From Acidobacteriaceae bacterium (GTDB lineage: Bacteria; Acidobacteriota; Terriglobia; Terriglobales; Acidobacteriaceae), in assembly GCA_027449965.1 (NCBI GenBank), contig DAIDKP010000025.1:1-64000 (forward strand): 64,000 nt of DNA. The letters run 5' to 3'. The notes under the pieces were generated by a model that ran no database searches, was not told where the DNA came from, and saw nothing but the letters and a program-made list of their open reading frames with translations. Positions 35,913-43,659 of the stretch are shown one piece after another. The translations under genes and the position numbers were made by a program. Position 1 is the first letter of the stretch; every line of letters begins with the position of its first letter.

Positions 35913-36522
35913 GCAGAGTCCAGTCTTCCGTAGCGCTCCACTCCGCCTCCAATGCGGCGCGGGAGAGGCGCAACATGCGCTGTCGCGCAGGATCGTTGAG
36001 ATATACAGCATCCGCTCCGACTCCAACGGCAACAACGTAATGCAGCGGACCATGAGCGCCACCGTCGCGCACCGCCAACAGCAGTGGACGCCCCAGCGCA
36101 ATATGGTGCTCCAGGTCGCTCCACTGGCCGTGGAAAGGGTATGCGGCAAAGCCCGACCGGCGAAGCTGATCGACCATCCGCGAGGCATAGATGCCGTGAG
36201 CATGACGTGAATACATCTGCTCCTGCAGGCGAACTGGATCGACCGTCATCGGCTGATGCTGCTCACGCTGCCAATAGCGCATCACCATCGCCAGGGAAGC
36301 CGCGCCGCAGCCATCCGTTGTCTGCGCCACAAACGGAACATCGAGCCACTCAGACTGCCCTGCCGATGCTGCGCCTCGACTCGTGCTCGGCGTCCCATCG
36401 CTCGCGTCCGGCGTCCCAAAGTTCGCGTCCGGCGTCCGGGCTGCGGATGGCTGTTCCCCGGTCAGCCATCCCGCCCCATGCAGCGCCGCGCTCAGGATCA
36501 GCGTCGACAGCCAGGCCAGCAT
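35833..36522 (-). CDS. C39-type (PA2778-like) cysteine peptidase, secreted
   Basis: 229 aa. N-terminal hydrophobic segment (AWLSTLILSAALHGAGWL), then a Thr/Pro/Asp-rich linker made of short imperfect repeats (residues about 28-55), then a papain-like C39 domain. The catalytic Cys72 lies in TTDGCGAASLAMVM, His161 in HGPLHYVVAVGV and Asp177 in YLNDPAR. This matches the double-glycine peptidase fold and the PA2778 family, here without the ABC transporter that many C39 peptidases carry. It starts two bases after the PA2779-like gene stop and overlaps the barrel gene, so the trio is one operon. Natural substrate unknown. Confidence 0.85.
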   Translation of the reverse strand: MLAWLSTLILSAALHGAGWLTGEQPSAARTPDANFGTPDASDGTPSTSRGAASAGQSEWLDVPFVAQTTDGCGAASLAMVMRYWQREQHQPMTVDPVRLQEQMYSRHAHGIYASRMVDQLRRSGFAAYPFHGQWSDLEHHIALGRPLLLAVRDGGAHGPLHYVVAVGVGADAVYLNDPARQRMLRLSRAALEAEWSATEDWTLLAVPESTATPRAAETTMSGARAAGTR

Positions 36523-36524
36523 CC

Positions 36525-36929
36525 TCAGTGGACCGCGACAATCACCAGCAACAGCGCAGCGATGACGACCAGAATAATCAGCAGGTCATGATCGTTGATG
36601 TTGCCCGCGGCAAAATCCTTCTGCGCCGCTGCGGATCGTGCCGCCAGCGAAGCCATATCCGCGTCGCTCAACTGGCTGACGGCACGGGTAACCTGCTGCG
36701 GATCCATCTGCGCTGCGCGCAGCGCCTCCTGCACTCTGGGCTGCGCATACAAGGATTCAATCTGCTGCTCGTTGCGCTGGCGCGCGGCAGCGGATTGCGT
36801 CATATCCTGCTGAAGCGCGGTGGGTGGCAGGATGTGGTCCTGCTGCTGAGACAACGCCGGGTGGGAAACTGCGAACGCGCTGGTCAAAACCAGAGCCGCA
36901 GAGAGTGTACGAAACGGGGGAAGTTTCAT
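36525..36929 (-). CDS. PA2779-family small secreted/membrane protein
   Basis: 134 aa from ATG 36929. Signal peptide (LSAALVLTSAFAVSHPALSQ), then a helical domain with LPPTALQQDMTQ, a possible double helix repeat, LSDADMASLAARSA, and a C-terminal membrane helix DLLIILVVIAALLLVIVAVH. This arrangement matches the PA2779 family, which in Pseudomonas is encoded next to the cysteine peptidase PA2778, as here. It may be the peptidase substrate or its membrane anchor; no biochemical role is known to me. Longer upstream starts have no signal peptide. Confidence 0.82.
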   Translation of the reverse strand: MKLPPFRTLSAALVLTSAFAVSHPALSQQQDHILPPTALQQDMTQSAAARQRNEQQIESLYAQPRVQEALRAAQMDPQQVTRAVSQLSDADMASLAARSAAAQKDFAAGNINDHDLLIILVVIAALLLVIVAVH

Positions 36930-36943
36930 GCATTGGCCTCTGT

Positions 36944-36961
36944 GTACCCCCGAAGGGGGAC
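36944..36961 (-). promoter_or_regulatory. UUCG-type hairpin in the leader of the PA2779-like operon
   Basis: On the minus strand CCCCC-TTC-GGGGG forms a very stable small stem with a UUCG tetraloop, ending about 15 bases before the start codon region. It lies in the presumed 5' leader and could affect translation or mRNA stability. Confidence 0.4.
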
Positions 36962-37134
36962 GATTTGTATTCCTGCTACAAAGTATATAAGAATCCTCGG
37001 GCCTGTTCGCAGCGCCCCCAAAGCACTCCAACGGTCAAGCCGACACAGGGAACAGGCACCGGCTCCACATCGTCAACAGCATCGCCAACAGCCGGCGCAT
37101 ATACTAGCGGGGATACGATTGCGGGGTAAGCCCA

Positions 37135-37629
37135 ATGAAACCCGGTGAAGAAAATTTGTTGAGCCATTTTGATGCGGCAGGACGCGCGTCGATGGTCGAT
37201 GTCTCCCACAAGACAGCCACGCGACGCACGGCCGTTGCCTCTGCCTTTGTCGATCTGTCTCCGCAGGTGCTGCGAGCGCTGCCCAGCAACGCCAAGGGAA
37301 ATCCGCTCGAGGTCGCCCGCATCGCCGGCATCCAGGCCGCCAAGCAAACCTCTCTACTCATTCCCATGTGCCATCCGCTGGCTCTCAGCCACGTCGATGT
37401 TCACGCAGAGATCATCGAGCGCGGCGTTGACTGTGGCGTGCGAATCGAAGCCACCGTGACCACTACCGGGCCGACAGGCGTCGAGATGGAAGCGTTGACC
37501 GCGGCTTCCGTTGCAGCGCTCACCGTCTATGACATGACCAAGGCGCTCGATAAGTCCATTGTCATTCGTCACGTGCAACTGGAGCGAAAATCCGGCGGCA
37601 AAAGCGGTGAGTATCGGCGACAAAGCTGA
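37135..37629 (+). CDS. moaC: Cyclic pyranopterin monophosphate synthase MoaC
   Basis: Converts the 3',8-cyclo-GTP product of MoaA to cyclic pyranopterin monophosphate in molybdenum cofactor synthesis. 164 aa, normal length. Clear family blocks: MVDVSHKTATRRTAVA, LLIPMCHPLALSHVDV and VEMEALTAASVAALTVYDMTKALDK, including the active-site Lys and His residues. No other moa gene is adjacent. Divergent from the PA2779-like operon. Confidence 0.96.
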   Translation: MKPGEENLLSHFDAAGRASMVDVSHKTATRRTAVASAFVDLSPQVLRALPSNAKGNPLEVARIAGIQAAKQTSLLIPMCHPLALSHVDVHAEIIERGVDCGVRIEATVTTTGPTGVEMEALTAASVAALTVYDMTKALDKSIVIRHVQLERKSGGKSGEYRRQS

Positions 37630-37769
37630 CCCTCAGCGCGCATGGAAGTACTCGCCGCGCTTCGCTCTCACGCTCGCCGCCCAGACAAACGATGCTGGCA
37701 GGCTATCCTCCTCGCTACGCATTCGATTAGACTGCTTCTGATATCTGTTTCCCCCGCATAGGAGATTCC

Positions 37770-38657
37770 ATGAACATGGTTCAACCTCGAATTCGCCTGT
37801 CTGTTGCGTCGATGGCGATCACCCTGGCCTGCATAACCACCGGTATCGCCAACGCTCAGGCACACCCCGCAACTCCCGGCGGCCCAGCCCAGGTGCTGGT
37901 CACCGCGCGAGAGTCCCTGAAGCCAGGCGATGAGGCCGCGCACGCCCGGCTCGAAGCCGAATATACCGCCGTCCTCAATGCCAACCACGGTAGCGAATAC
38001 TACCTGGGCATGGGTGCCATCTCCGGCAGCCAGCAGATGGTCTTTCTCTCCGGCTACTCTTCGCTGGAGGAGATGGCCGATGTCCACGATTACAACGAGA
38101 CCACACTCGGCGACAAACTGGACAGGATTGACAGCGCTCACAGTGCAACCCTGACCGGCGTCGATACGGCCATCTGGCGACTGCGCCCGGAGTTGAGCCA
38201 TCCGGACTCCGCCACGCTGGGCAGGATGCGCTTTATGGAGATGACCCGTATTCATGTCAAGCTCGGCCACAACCCGGAGTTTGTCGAGATCATGAAGCAG
38301 ATCAGAGATGGCTGGCTCAAGACCGACCCCGACTTCCACTACCTGCTCTATCGGCAGATCCTCGGCAACTCCGGAGACGACTGCTATCTGGTCCTCATCG
38401 CGGTTCCGTCACTGGCTGCACTCGATAAGCACCACGCACTCATTGCCAAATATCAGCAGGCTCTTGGTGAACAAACCTACCAACATATCCTGGAGTTTGA
38501 GAGCGCCAACTATAACAGCACCGCTTCCAACCTCTACGTCTTCACACCCGATATGAGCCGGTTGCCCGCTGCCTGGATCAAGGACGATCTCAACTTTTGG
38601 GCACCCGCGCCACCCGCTGCGCCTACAGCCAAGAAGGCTGCCGCTGTGCAGAAGTAG
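37770..38657 (+). CDS. Secreted protein of unknown function with two similar halves
   Basis: 295 aa. Signal peptide to about residue 30 (ASMAITLACITTGIANAQA). The mature part appears to contain two ferredoxin-like (dimeric alpha/beta-barrel) halves: VLVTARESLKPGDEAAHARLEAEYTAVLN with MVFLSGYSSLEEM, and TRIHVKLGHNPEFVEIMKQI with YLVLIAVPSLAAL. This pattern is like NIPSNAP or ABM-type domains, but I do not assign a family. Ala/Pro-rich tail. ATG has ribosome site AGGAGA; a strong terminator follows at 38722-38750. Confidence 0.82.
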   Translation: MNMVQPRIRLSVASMAITLACITTGIANAQAHPATPGGPAQVLVTARESLKPGDEAAHARLEAEYTAVLNANHGSEYYLGMGAISGSQQMVFLSGYSSLEEMADVHDYNETTLGDKLDRIDSAHSATLTGVDTAIWRLRPELSHPDSATLGRMRFMEMTRIHVKLGHNPEFVEIMKQIRDGWLKTDPDFHYLLYRQILGNSGDDCYLVLIAVPSLAALDKHHALIAKYQQALGEQTYQHILEFESANYNSTASNLYVFTPDMSRLPAAWIKDDLNFWAPAPPAAPTAKKAAAVQK

Positions 38658-38721
38658 TTCTGTCCCGGCCTCACGCAGACGGAGACAATCTCAAATTGCA
38701 GAAGCAGATCGAGGACACAAG

Positions 38722-38750
38722 AAAACGGCTGCCCATCCGGCAGCCGTTTT
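38722..38750. terminator. Bidirectional terminator
   Basis: Perfect 12-bp stem (38722-38733 with 38739-38750), five-base loop, with A4 on one side and T4CTCTTT on the other. It lies between the 3' ends of the convergent genes ending at 38657 and 38771 and can serve both. Confidence 0.9.
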
Positions 38751-38770
38751 CTCTTTCTGCGCAACGACGC

Positions 38771-39247
38771 TCAGCGACGCCCGCCCCCATGGAATCCGCC
38801 CCCATGGAAACCACCGCCGTGGAAGCCTCCGCCACCGCCGTGGAATCCGCCGCCGACAAAACCGCGACCACCGCGAAATCCGCCCCGGTCACCACCCCAG
38901 CCACGTCGATCACCACCCCAGCCGCCTCGGTCACCACCCCAGCCGCGATGATCGCCCCAGTCGCCACCTTCGCGGCCTCGCCAGCCATCGCCATCTCCCC
39001 AGCCACCACCGTACCAGGGGCCTGCGCCGACGAAGATACCGTTGTTGAACCACTGTGGCCCGTAATAGCCATACGGTGCGCACGAATAGGGCGCGTAGTC
39101 GTAGTAGCCATACTGGCAGACGGGCGGACCAGCCGGATAACCGCCGCCGATATTGACGCCAAACGAGATCTGCGCCTGCGCCGATCGAGTCGGCATCAGG
39201 AAACATCCGAGGATTGCAATCAAAGCGAAATACTTGAGGCTACGCAT
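38771..39247 (-). CDS. Secreted glycine/histidine/arginine-rich repeat protein
   Basis: 158 aa from ATG 39247 (ribosome site AAGGAG). Signal peptide (YFALIAILGCFLMPTRSAQA), a short Tyr/Pro/Cys-rich domain (VCQYGYYDYAPYSCAPYGYYGPQW), then tandem repeats: RGWGGDRGG units followed by GGGFHGG units up to the end. Such His/Gly repeats can bind metal or serve as flexible surface coat. Two Cys in the Tyr-rich part may form a disulfide. The repeat region produces long open frames on the opposite strand that are not genes. Confidence 0.82.
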   Translation of the reverse strand: MRSLKYFALIAILGCFLMPTRSAQAQISFGVNIGGGYPAGPPVCQYGYYDYAPYSCAPYGYYGPQWFNNGIFVGAGPWYGGGWGDGDGWRGREGGDWGDHRGWGGDRGGWGGDRRGWGGDRGGFRGGRGFVGGGFHGGGGGFHGGGFHGGGFHGGGRR

Positions 39248-39553
39248 GGTCGTGCTCCTTACTGGCCCTGAACTGGCCCTGGACGCTTGCTTCACATCCA
39301 TTTCCTGCTACGTGGAAACCCAAGTCTACCGGAAAAGTCTCGCGACCGTCGAACCCGGTTCTGCTCCAGCCACCCGGAGTCAACGCCATGGCCATGCGCC
39401 GGACACCTCTTCAATCCATCGCGTCCGCGCGAGGACCATCCCCGCCAGAAGCGCCTCGCAGGCATCCGTCATCCTCCACGGGCAAGCACGGAGCAGGGAA
39501 TGGATGCTACAATTCGGCGGCGGGATGGAAACCTTTTCTCGGAGGGTCTTGCA
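39248..39553. other. Divergent promoter region of the Gly-rich protein and GH27 gene
   Basis: About 305 bp without a gene. TACAAT at 39508-39513 is a good -10 candidate for the GH27 gene, 41 bp before its start; I see no good -35 partner. The large plus-strand frame that continues from here into the GH27 gene lacks a signal peptide and is not used. Confidence 0.45.
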
Positions 39554-40750
39554 ATGCGCTTTCGTCACTTGTCTGGAATTCTCTTTCTGCTCGCCTTGGG
39601 TTGCTCGGCAGGCGCTCAAAACTCCTCAGTGGCTTTAACGCCTCCCATGGGCTGGAATAGCTGGAACTTCTTCGCCGGCAAGGTCAACGACGCCGATGTG
39701 CGCGCCGCCGCTGATGCTCTGGTTGCAACCGGCATGAAAGACGCCGGGTACATCTACGTCAACATCGACGACACCTGGGAAGGCCAGCGCGATGCCAACG
39801 GTGTCATCCAGACCAACAGCAAATTTCCCGACATGAAAGCCCTCGCTGACTATGTTCACTCCCGGGGACTCAAAATCGGAATCTATTCTTCTCCCGGCCC
39901 GAAGACCTGCGCCGGCTATGAGGGATCGCTCGGCCACGAAGCGCAGGACGCGAAGACCTATGCCGCATGGGGCATCGATTACGTCAAGTACGATCTGTGC
40001 AGCTTCATTCCCGCCGTCATGATGAAGCAGGCGCCGCACGATCCCGCCGCACAGATGAAGCTCATGCAAGCGGCCTATGCCCGCATGAGCCGCGCCATCC
40101 AGGCCACCGGACGGCCGATGGTCCTCTCCATGTGCCAATACGGCTGGGATGCCGTCTGGGAGTGGGGCGCTCAGGTCGGCGGCAATCTTTGGCGCACCAC
40201 CGGTGACATCAATCCCACATGGGACCGCATCGCCAAGATCGGCTTCAGCCAGGATGGACTGGAGCGCTACGCAGCGCCAGGTCACTGGAACGATCCGGAC
40301 ATGCTCGAGGTCGGCAACGGAAAGCTCAGCATGGCTGAGAATCGCAGCCACTTTTCGCTTTGGGCCATGCTCGCCGCGCCGCTGCTGGCCGGCAACGATC
40401 TGCCCAACATGAAGCCGGAAGTCCGTGCCATCCTCACCAACAAAGCCGTCATTGCCATCGACCAGGACAAGCTGGGCAAGCAGGGACATCGCGCCTACGC
40501 CGAGGGCGAGTTTGAAGTCTGGGAGCGACCGCTTTCCGGTGGTGCAATGGCCATCTGCATCATCGACAACGGAGCCAGTCGCTACTCCACACACCCATTT
40601 CATCTGCAGTTGACCCGGCTCGGCCTGCACGGCACACAGGCCGGCACTGATCTCTGGACCGGCAAGCCCATCACGCTCACCAACAACATGCCCATCGAGC
40701 TGCAAGGGCACGACGTACTGATGGTCCGAGTCGATCACCCAACGATGTAA
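39554..40750 (+). CDS. Secreted alpha-galactosidase, glycoside hydrolase family 27
   Basis: Hydrolyses terminal alpha-galactosyl (or N-acetylgalactosaminyl/arabinopyranosyl) residues with retention. 398 aa from ATG 39554 (ribosome site GGAGG). Signal peptide (LSGILFLLALGCSAGA), then TPPMGWNSWN, the N-terminal mark of the family. Nucleophile Asp147 in YVKYDLC and acid/base in HWNDPDML (Asp247/Asp249). A C-terminal beta domain begins around residue 300. Likely acts on plant galactans or galactomannans in the periplasm or outside the cell. Confidence 0.94.
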   Translation: MRFRHLSGILFLLALGCSAGAQNSSVALTPPMGWNSWNFFAGKVNDADVRAAADALVATGMKDAGYIYVNIDDTWEGQRDANGVIQTNSKFPDMKALADYVHSRGLKIGIYSSPGPKTCAGYEGSLGHEAQDAKTYAAWGIDYVKYDLCSFIPAVMMKQAPHDPAAQMKLMQAAYARMSRAIQATGRPMVLSMCQYGWDAVWEWGAQVGGNLWRTTGDINPTWDRIAKIGFSQDGLERYAAPGHWNDPDMLEVGNGKLSMAENRSHFSLWAMLAAPLLAGNDLPNMKPEVRAILTNKAVIAIDQDKLGKQGHRAYAEGEFEVWERPLSGGAMAICIIDNGASRYSTHPFHLQLTRLGLHGTQAGTDLWTGKPITLTNNMPIELQGHDVLMVRVDHPTM

Positions 40751-40806
40751 GCGCGCCGTCCCATTCAAAGCGCGCATCCATTCGCTCACCTTCACTGCCA
40801 TGCAAA

Positions 40807-40834
40807 ACGGGCCGGAGTTCATCCTCCGGCCCGT
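40807..40834. terminator. Terminator between GH27 and SGNH esterase genes
   Basis: Perfect 11-bp stem (40807-40817 with 40824-40834), six-base loop, in the gap between convergent genes. The A4 just before it gives a T4 tail on the minus strand, so it best serves the esterase gene. Confidence 0.85.
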
Positions 40835-40862
40835 GTCAGTTTCCCGCCAGAATCCCTATCTC

Positions 40863-41624
40863 CTACGGTGCGGGTTCAGCCAGAGCCTTCTGAATCCCCG
40901 CATCCACCAGCGGATTCATAATCGCATATCCGGCATCGTTCGGATGCACGCCATCCTTGCTCAGATTCGCCGGCAGCCCGCCCTCCGCATCCGCCATCGC
41001 CGTCCAGAAATCGACATAGACCAGTTGGTGCCTGGACGCGTAGCTTTGGATCCACGCATTCAGCGTGCGAATCTTCTGCATCGGCTGCAATCCCCGGTGC
41101 CACGGAAAATCCACCGAAGGCAGCACCGAGCAAAGCACCATGCGCAGATGATGCGCACGCGCCAGATCCGCCATCGAAGCCAGGTTATTCTCCGTATCCT
41201 GCAGCGTCATCACGCCTGTATTTCCGGCAATATCGTTCGTCCCTGCCATCAGCACCACGACCGACGGCTTCAGGTCGATCACATCCTGGCGGAAGCGCAG
41301 CACCATCTGCGGCGTCGTCTGCCCGCTGATCCCGCGATTGATCTTCTCCCAGCGATGCTCCGGCATCTGCGGCACAAACGGCACGCCATCGTGCTGCCAG
41401 TTTTCCGTTATCGAGTCGCCCATGAAGACCACACGCGGAAGATCGGCGGGCGGCAGCGCGGCATCCATGGCGCGAAAGCGCGCCAGCCACGGAAAATCCT
41501 CCAGCAGTTGCTGCGTATGTTGCGTCTGCCAATCCGTGGCAGCAGGCCGGGACAACTGGGGCTGTGCGCCGGCCAACAGGCTTCCAGCCATCATCACGAC
41601 AACGACTCCAGCTACTCGACGCAT
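40863..41624 (-). CDS. Secreted SGNH/GDSL-family hydrolase
   Basis: 253 aa from ATG 41624 (ribosome site GGAGG). Signal peptide (VVVVMMAGSLLAGA). Block I VVFMGDSITENW holds the catalytic Ser, block II Gly in NRGISGQTT, block III VVVLMAGTNDIAG the Asn, block V DGVHPNDAGY the Asp and His. This is the lipase/acylhydrolase type often linked to deacetylation of xylan or other glycans, and it lies next to a GH27 gene, but substrate is not determined. Confidence 0.92.
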   Translation of the reverse strand: MRRVAGVVVVMMAGSLLAGAQPQLSRPAATDWQTQHTQQLLEDFPWLARFRAMDAALPPADLPRVVFMGDSITENWQHDGVPFVPQMPEHRWEKINRGISGQTTPQMVLRFRQDVIDLKPSVVVLMAGTNDIAGNTGVMTLQDTENNLASMADLARAHHLRMVLCSVLPSVDFPWHRGLQPMQKIRTLNAWIQSYASRHQLVYVDFWTAMADAEGGLPANLSKDGVHPNDAGYAIMNPLVDAGIQKALAEPAP

Positions 41625-41721
41625 CCTGAACCTCCATCCCCGAACATCCATCCCTGAACCTTCATCCCTGGCCCTCCCTGTCTGGCCCCCGTCTGGTCCT
41701 GGCGTTTGAAATCGAACCCCA

Positions 41722-43002
41722 TCAACTCTCTTTTTTCAGCGCACGATGGCCAATGTCGCGGCGAAAATACATGCCTTCGAACTGAATCCGCCGCATTCCC
41801 TCATAGGCGCGCGCCAGCGCCTCGCGCAGATTGTCGCCCACCGCCGTCACGCCCAGCACGCGTCCGCCTGCCGTCAGCAGGTGGCCCGCGCGAAGCGCCG
41901 TGCCCGAGTGGAAGACGACCACCTCTGCCACCTGTTCGGCAGCGTCCACCCCGCGAATCTCCTTACCCGTCTCATAACCGCCCGGATAGCCGCCCGAACT
42001 CGCAATGACGCAGGCGCTTGCCCCCGGCTTCCAGCGCAGCCTGATCTCGGCCAATCGGCCATCGATCGCCGCACCCAGTGCCTCCGCCAGATCGCTGTCC
42101 AGCCGCGCCAGAATCGCCTGCGTCTCCGGATCGCCAAAGCGCGCATTGAACTCCAGCACCTGCGGCCCGCGCGCCGTCATCATCAGCCCAATGTAGAGCA
42201 CCCCGGTAAACGGCGTTCCCTCCGCAGCCATCCCTCGCAGCGTCGGCTCGGCAATGTGCCGCACCACCCACTCCTGCGTCTCCGCATCCAGAATGCTCTC
42301 TGTCGAATAGACGCCCATACCCCCAGTATTCGGCCCCGTATCCCCTTCGCCAATCCGCTTGTGGTCCTGCGCGGCCACCAGCGGCAGCGCCGTCGTTCCG
42401 TCACAAAGGCACAGAAAGCTCACCTCGTCGCCGGTCAGGAACTCTTCCACCACCACCTGCCGTTCGCCATCGCTGCCCAGCAGCTCGCCGGTAAACAAAC
42501 CCTGTGCCGCCTCCCGTGCCGCTCGGCGCGTCTGGCAGATCACCACTCCCTTGCCCGCAGCCAGGCCATCGGCCTTCACCACCATCGGCGCGTGAAACAG
42601 CTCCAGCGCCTTTTCCACCTCATCTGCGCTGGTGCAGACAGCATAGTTGGCGGTGGGAATCTGATGGCGCTGCAGAAATCGTTTGGCGAAGGATTTGCTC
42701 GTCTCCAGCATCGCCGCCGCCTGCGTCGGCCCAAAGACACGCAGGCCGCGCTCCCGCAGCACATCCACCAAGCCCAGCGCCAGCGGCAGCTCCGGACCCA
42801 CCACCACCATCCCCGGCTGCTCCCGCAACGCCAGCTCCACCATACTGTCCAGATCCGAAAGCACCACCGGAGCCAACCGCGCTACCTGAGCCATGCCTCC
42901 GTTCCCCGGCGCGCACACCACCTCCGTCACCTGTGCGCTTCGCTTCAGCGCCCAGGCCAGCGCGTGCTCCCGACCACCCGATCCAATCACCAGCACCTTC
43001 AT
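41722..43002 (-). CDS. purD: Phosphoribosylamine-glycine ligase PurD
   Basis: Second step of purine synthesis, ATP-dependent ligation of glycine to phosphoribosylamine. 426 aa. MKVLVIGSGGREHALAW at the start, ATP-grasp blocks PMVVKADGLAAGKGVV and QDHKRIGEGDTGPNTGGMG, and the metal/ATP site LEFNARFGDPETQA are all typical. Length matches the family. A chromosomal housekeeping gene bordering the low-GC ATPase/DUF4276 pair. Confidence 0.97.
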   Translation of the reverse strand: MKVLVIGSGGREHALAWALKRSAQVTEVVCAPGNGGMAQVARLAPVVLSDLDSMVELALREQPGMVVVGPELPLALGLVDVLRERGLRVFGPTQAAAMLETSKSFAKRFLQRHQIPTANYAVCTSADEVEKALELFHAPMVVKADGLAAGKGVVICQTRRAAREAAQGLFTGELLGSDGERQVVVEEFLTGDEVSFLCLCDGTTALPLVAAQDHKRIGEGDTGPNTGGMGVYSTESILDAETQEWVVRHIAEPTLRGMAAEGTPFTGVLYIGLMMTARGPQVLEFNARFGDPETQAILARLDSDLAEALGAAIDGRLAEIRLRWKPGASACVIASSGGYPGGYETGKEIRGVDAAEQVAEVVVFHSGTALRAGHLLTAGGRVLGVTAVGDNLREALARAYEGMRRIQFEGMYFRRDIGHRALKKES

Positions 43003-43083
43003 GCGTCTACTCCTGCTTCAACTTTGCTTCTGCTCGCAACATGCATTCCACTTCGTTGCCTTGGCTTTCAATGATCTCTCTTG

Positions 43084-43659
43084 TCAGATCGCCAGCAGTT
43101 CATCCTGCAAACGTCGGATTGCTCCCACGAAGTTCCTAAAGCTTGCCGATCGATGATTTTCAATATCTAGATATCGCCCTATCTCTCTTGATCCACTTAC
43201 CTTCCGATAATGACCCTCGGTGAGTTGCGCCAGCAATACCGACGGCCCGGTCAAAGAATCTGGATTTCGATACGCTCTTCGATCTTGCTTGCCCTCAATA
43301 TCAGGACAATCCAGCGCAGTCGCAACCGCATTCAAATCTGCCAGGTAAAATGTCTCAAGCTCGCGACACGCAATCCTGACAACGCATCTCTCAGCACGAC
43401 CGGACTTCTGACACTCCTCCAAAAATCTTCGCTTGACTTTCTCGCAGTCCGGATCCCTGTCCTGGTCCGTCAAAATCAGAAAGCGTGCTCCCGGATTTTG
43501 ATAGGCACGAATCTTTCGGGCTGCATTTTGTGCCAGATCACTCTTGCCCTCAAATACGATTGTACGAACCGTCACGTCGTCGCACAGAATCCTCGGCAGG
43601 AACGTCTCCAACAAGGCTGCTGCCGACTCTTCCTCCAGCAGAAAGACCAGCTCGCTCAT
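43084..43659 (-). CDS. DUF4276-family TOPRIM-like protein, probable defence effector
   Basis: 191 aa. The N-terminus VFLLEEESAAALLETFLPRI has the acidic residues of a TOPRIM-type first motif, and FLILTDQDRDPDC supplies the D-x-D motif; together they suggest a metal-dependent nuclease or related fold of the DUF4276 group. It overlaps the upstream ATPase gene by four bases (ATGA), so it is co-translated. OLD-, PARIS- and AbiL-like anti-phage systems use the same partnership of an ABC-type ATPase and a small TOPRIM-like effector. Codon use is visibly less GC-rich than in purD or miaA, consistent with horizontal gain. Confidence 0.75.
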   Translation of the reverse strand: MSELVFLLEEESAAALLETFLPRILCDDVTVRTIVFEGKSDLAQNAARKIRAYQNPGARFLILTDQDRDPDCEKVKRRFLEECQKSGRAERCVVRIACRELETFYLADLNAVATALDCPDIEGKQDRRAYRNPDSLTGPSVLLAQLTEGHYRKVSGSREIGRYLDIENHRSASFRNFVGAIRRLQDELLAI

